A stretch of 16,820 nucleotides of DNA from Firmicutes bacterium UBA5420. GTDB lineage: Bacteria > Bacillota > Limnochordia > Darwinibacteriales > Darwinibacteriaceae. Below are positions 14,338 to 16,820 of the stretch, piece after piece (the stretch's first letter is position 1; every line of letters starts with the position of its first letter). Below the pieces are notes generated by a model that searched no databases, was not told the DNA's origin, and was given only the letters and a program-made list of their open reading frames with translations. Location: NCBI GenBank assembly GCA_002409455.1, contig DHNI01000091.1, positions 1-16,820 of the forward strand, given 5' to 3'. The position numbers were made by a program, and so were the translations under genes.

Positions 14338-15267
14338 ATGGGAGTTTTTTTGGCCCCGATGGCGGGCGTAACGGATCTGCCCTTTCGCATCTTAGCTAGG
14401 GAGTATGGGGCAGACCTAGTTGTCAGTGAGATGATCTCTGCCCAAGCTCTTGTGTATGATAATCGCAAGACCTTGCAGATGCTGACCCTGGCTGATCGAG
14501 AGCGTCCTGCGGCCATTCAAATCTTTGGTCATGATCCCAAGGTTTGCGCGGAAGCGGCTAAGATCGTATTTGATCGAGTAGCACCTGAGATGATCGATTT
14601 GAACTTTGGCTGTCCGACTCCAAAGATCGTGAAAAATGGGGATGGGGCAGCCTTGATGCAAAACGTAAAACTACTTGGGCAGGTGGCATCAGCGGTAGTG
14701 GAGGCAGTGCCCGTTCCTGTCACAGCAAAGATTCGTTTAGGCTGGGACAGAGATAGTATCAACTGTGTTGAGGTTGCTAGATGTCTGCAGGATGTGGGGG
14801 TGCACTGGATTACAGTGCACGGCCGCACACGGGAACAGTTTTATTCCGGCCAGGCCAATTGGGAGTGGATTAGAAAAGTAAAGGATGCATGTAATGTTCC
14901 CATTGTGGGCAATGGAGATGTCTTTTCACCCAATGAGGCGTGGGATCTTTTGGATGAGACCAATTGTGACCACGTGGCCATTGGGCGCGGGGCCCAGGGG
15001 AATCCATGGATTTTTGAGCAGGTGAAAACCTATTTAGGGTGTGGTGTGATGCTCTCCGCTCCCACCTTGCTGGAGCGCATTTCCCTTGCAATTCGGCACT
15101 TACAGATGAAGGTAGAGTATGATGGTGAAGCCCGGGCGGTGCGAGAGATGCGGCCCCATTTAGCGTGGTATCTGAAGGGCGTTCCTTATTCTGCCGAAGC
15201 AAGGCGTCTAGTTAACATCACGACCACGGCAAGTGGTATGGAAAGGGTGTTGAAAGAACTGTTGTAG
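14338..15267 (+). CDS. dusB: tRNA-dihydrouridine synthase, DusB-like
   Basis: An FMN-dependent TIM-barrel enzyme that reduces specific uridines in tRNA to dihydrouridine. The 309-residue protein starts directly at the first barrel strand (FLAPMAGVTDLPFR, 4-17). Further motifs are IQIFGHDP (60-67), NFGCPTPKIVKNGDGAALM (89-107) with catalytic Cys92, ITVHGRTR, and GRGAQGNPWIFEQ near the FMN phosphate. The C-terminal helical tRNA-binding domain (from about 240) carries the family RxMRPHLAWYLKG pattern. The ATG at 14338 follows GGAGGGAGG at 14322-14330. The protein lacks about 12-15 residues that usually precede the first strand in DusB, which is probably a natural short N-terminus. The assignment to the DusB subgroup rather than another Dus is by general resemblance. 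Confidence 0.92.
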   Translation: MGVFLAPMAGVTDLPFRILAREYGADLVVSEMISAQALVYDNRKTLQMLTLADRERPAAIQIFGHDPKVCAEAAKIVFDRVAPEMIDLNFGCPTPKIVKNGDGAALMQNVKLLGQVASAVVEAVPVPVTAKIRLGWDRDSINCVEVARCLQDVGVHWITVHGRTREQFYSGQANWEWIRKVKDACNVPIVGNGDVFSPNEAWDLLDETNCDHVAIGRGAQGNPWIFEQVKTYLGCGVMLSAPTLLERISLAIRHLQMKVEYDGEARAVREMRPHLAWYLKGVPYSAEARRLVNITTTASGMERVLKELL

Positions 15268-15290
15268 GTTTTCACTTCACGTGATATAAT
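15262..15290 (+). promoter_or_regulatory. Extended -10 promoter for the HTH / dehydrogenase-like pair
   Basis: TATAAT at 15285-15290 is preceded by TGA at 15282-15284 (extended -10). A weak -35 TTGTAG sits at 15262-15267, 17 bases away, overlapping the dusB stop. Transcription would begin near 15297. Confidence 0.7.
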
Positions 15291-15291
15291 G

Positions 15292-15314
15292 ATTGTGAAC
15301 AGAATGTGCACAAT
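15292..15314. promoter_or_regulatory. Palindromic operator candidate over the transcription start
   Basis: ATTGTGAACA (15292-15301) and TGTGCACAAT (15305-15314) are inverted copies matching at nine of ten positions, with a three-base centre (GAA). The site starts two bases after the -10 box and covers the expected transcription start, where a repressor would block initiation. A separate perfect 8-bp palindrome, TCACGTGA, lies at 15277-15284 next to the -10. The HTH protein encoded just downstream is the obvious candidate ligand, by inference. Confidence 0.5.
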
Positions 15315-15326
15315 GGCGGTGATGGA

Positions 15327-15857
15327 GTGAGTGGTTTTTTCCGAGTGGGTGATAAGCTCTTAAATCGCGTCAAACTCGATCGAATCATTGATCGCATTTT
15401 TCAACTCAGGGTATCGGGGTTATCTCAACAAGAAGTAGCTCATAGAATTGGATGCGATCGATCGTTGGTGTCGCGCCTAGAGTCTCTGGCAGAAGTGCGA
15501 AAGGGTGGTAGCGTTGCCATTATTGGATTCCCCTTGGCGAACATTACAGAGCTTGTGGGCGTCTGCGAAGAGTTGGGGGTCGATTATTCCCTGCTGATGA
15601 ATGATGCCGAACGCTGGGAGATGATTGAGTCCCATGATGGAAAGAGCCTCCTTAACTGGCTCATGCAGTTGATGTTGGAGATGAGCGAATACGATCATCT
15701 GATCATGATTGGTTCCGATATGCGCATTCGATTGGCAGAAGCGATTGTGGGAGATAAGGTTCTAGGCGTCATAATTGGGGAATCTCCCATTGAAGAAGAT
15801 TATTACTTAAATCCCCAAAGGCTTCGGGAACTCATTATATCGATTAAAGGGGAGTAA
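15327..15857 (+). CDS. Helix-turn-helix protein with a C-terminal alpha/beta domain; putative regulator
   Basis: A 176-residue protein with an N-terminal helix-turn-helix at about 29-53 (LSQQEVAHRIGCDRSLVSRLES), of the kind found in Xre/sigma-like DNA-binding folds. A predicted alternating alpha/beta domain follows from about 62 (GSVAIIGFPLANITELVGV, then YDHLIMIGSDMRIRLAEAI and KVLGVIIGESP), which could bind a small ligand; no named family is certain. The GTG at 15327 is favoured because GGCGGTGAT at 15316-15324 resembles the anti-anti-Shine-Dalgarno sequence; the GTG at 15306 lies within the palindrome and close to the transcription start, so it has no room for a ribosome binding site. The next gene begins two bases after the stop, so the pair is coupled. 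Autoregulation is likely but inferred. Confidence 0.75.
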   Translation: MSGFFRVGDKLLNRVKLDRIIDRIFQLRVSGLSQQEVAHRIGCDRSLVSRLESLAEVRKGGSVAIIGFPLANITELVGVCEELGVDYSLLMNDAERWEMIESHDGKSLLNWLMQLMLEMSEYDHLIMIGSDMRIRLAEAIVGDKVLGVIIGESPIEEDYYLNPQRLRELIISIKGE

Positions 15858-15859
15858 CG

Positions 15860-16789
15860 ATGAGACGGATAGTAAGTGTTAGCATAGGCTCGTCTCAAAG
15901 GGACAGTAAGGCAACAGTGACCGTATGTGGTGAGGAATTCTCCATTGAGAGAATTGGCACGGATGGTGATATGCAAAAGGCTATTGCCCTCATCAAGGAG
16001 CTTGACGGTAAGGTAGCGGCTTTTGGCATGGGTGGTATCGATTTGTATCTGCAAGATGGCAAAAGACGCTATATCTTGCGGGAAGCCAAACAGATTGCCC
16101 GGGCAGCGCAGGTTACACCAATGGTAGATGGTTCGGGTCTAAAGAACACCCTAGAACGTAGGGCTATTGAAAGCCTAGCCAAGAAGAACCCAGGAATGTT
16201 CAAGGATAAAAATGTCCTGCTTACCTGCGCAGTCGATCGTTTTGGCATGGCTCAGGCTCTCCAAAATACGGGGAGCGAGGTCTTGTACGGCGATGTGATG
16301 TTTGCTTTGGGCATCTCGTTGCCCATTTACAGGCTGAGTGTTCTGCAGGCAGTAGTCTCGGTGCTAGCCCCTGTCGCAGTTCAGCTTCCGTTTACGTGGC
16401 TGTATCCCACTGGCTCGAAACAAGAAGAGTCTCCTAATAGGGATAAATATGCCAAGTACTATGCCTGGGCTGATGTGATTGCCGGTGATTACCACCAAAT
16501 TCGCAAGTATATGCCCGATGATCTAGCAGGCAAGACGATTATCACGAATACCATTACTCCTGAAGATGTAGAATTTTTGAAACAGCGCCATGTCCGCGAA
16601 CTGATAACCACCACGCCCAATATCGGAGGAAGATCCTTTGGAACAAATGTTATGGAAGCCCTCTTGGTGGCTCTTTTGAGAAAGCCCTTGGAGGAAATTA
16701 CACCTGAGGATTATGATCAAATGCTCGACAAGATTGGTTTTGTACCTCGCAGGGAGATGTTCAATAGCGCATTGGAGATGCGGCAGTGA
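15860..16789 (+). CDS. Conserved protein of the family often labelled quinate 5-dehydrogenase; function unverified
   Basis: A 309-residue cytoplasmic protein resembling proteins annotated as quinate 5-dehydrogenase in Clostridia. Visible motifs are VSIGSSQRD (7-15), RIGTDGD (31-37), AFGMGGIDLYL (54-64), MVDGSGLKNTLERR (88-101), GDVMFALG (144-151) and TTPNIGGRSFGTNVMEA (251-267). A hydrophobic stretch at about 158-185 may be buried core or a membrane-associated helix. I do not see a shikimate-dehydrogenase-like catalytic Lys-Asp pair in a recognisable context, and no shikimate or quinate pathway gene is nearby, so the enzyme name should be treated as a label. AAAGGGGAG at 15846-15854 fixes the ATG, two bases after the HTH gene. 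The HTH partner suggests regulation by, or of, a small-molecule process. Confidence 0.75.
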   Translation: MRRIVSVSIGSSQRDSKATVTVCGEEFSIERIGTDGDMQKAIALIKELDGKVAAFGMGGIDLYLQDGKRRYILREAKQIARAAQVTPMVDGSGLKNTLERRAIESLAKKNPGMFKDKNVLLTCAVDRFGMAQALQNTGSEVLYGDVMFALGISLPIYRLSVLQAVVSVLAPVAVQLPFTWLYPTGSKQEESPNRDKYAKYYAWADVIAGDYHQIRKYMPDDLAGKTIITNTITPEDVEFLKQRHVRELITTTPNIGGRSFGTNVMEALLVALLRKPLEEITPEDYDQMLDKIGFVPRREMFNSALEMRQ

Positions 16790-16796
16790 TTTGTTC

Positions 16797-16820
16797 TGGG
16801 AGCTCGGGAGCTCGGAGCTC
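16797..16820. repeat. Short GAGCTC tandem repeat at the window edge
   Basis: Three GAGCTC palindromes occur in a row (GGGAGCTC, GGGAGCTC, GGAGCTC) right after the last stop and run to the edge. They could form part of a terminator stem or begin a longer repeat; what follows is not visible. Confidence 0.5.

Noticed and set aside
15294..15313. A Rex operator (TTGTG...CACAA) upstream of the HTH gene
   Set aside because: The half-sites are TTGTG and CACAA, but the overall length is about three bases longer than the 18-base Rex consensus and the inner bases do not fit; a different regulator is more likely.

Overview
The window looks like chromosomal core DNA from a low-to-medium GC Gram-positive bacterium (Bacillota), probably an anaerobic, Clostridia- or Limnochordia-like lineage. 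The order pyrG ... fba ... rho - rpmE, the redox regulator Rex, the small CxxH/CxxC protein between an HtrA-type protease and rlmH, formate-tetrahydrofolate ligase, and strong AGGAGG ribosome binding sites with GTG/TTG starts all fit this group. Species cannot be read from the sequence. All 17 genes lie on the + strand, gaps are short (the longest is 169 bases), and I see no rRNA, tRNA, CRISPR, insertion sequence or prophage.

Layout. (1) 1-269: the PDZ end of an HtrA-like protease, closed by a hairpin terminator. (2) 262-4761: a promoter and a likely five-gene operon: CxxH/CxxC protein, rlmH, rex, lpdA, fhs. It joins ribosome maturation, NADH sensing, a dihydrolipoyl dehydrogenase that makes NADH, and entry of formate into one-carbon metabolism. 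(3) 4806-11466: a strong promoter with a dyad over its -10 box and a leader hairpin, then argS, a polytopic membrane protein, pyrG, a bifunctional-nuclease-family gene, a small secreted protein, a two-cluster cysteine protein and fba, ending in a hairpin. (4) 11486-13948: rho (TTG start) and a LysM-LysM-M23 cell-wall hydrolase. (5) 13959-14284: rpmE with its own promoter and terminator. (6) dusB. (7) 15262-16789: an extended -10 promoter overlapped by a good palindrome, an HTH protein and a protein of the family often labelled quinate 5-dehydrogenase.

The most notable observation is in pyrG. The gene sits in its ancestral neighbourhood and is full length, but its C-terminal glutamine amidotransferase domain has Ser380 where the catalytic Cys should be and Gln505 where the catalytic His should be. 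The amidoligase half keeps its P-loop and acidic motifs, although it also departs from consensus in places. The simplest reading is a CTP synthase that cannot use glutamine and depends on free ammonia or on ammonia from a partner. Second-rank observations are an arginyl-tRNA synthetase whose HIGH signature reads N-V-V-N, a possible attenuator and operator in front of argS, and an operator-like palindrome in front of the terminal two-gene unit.
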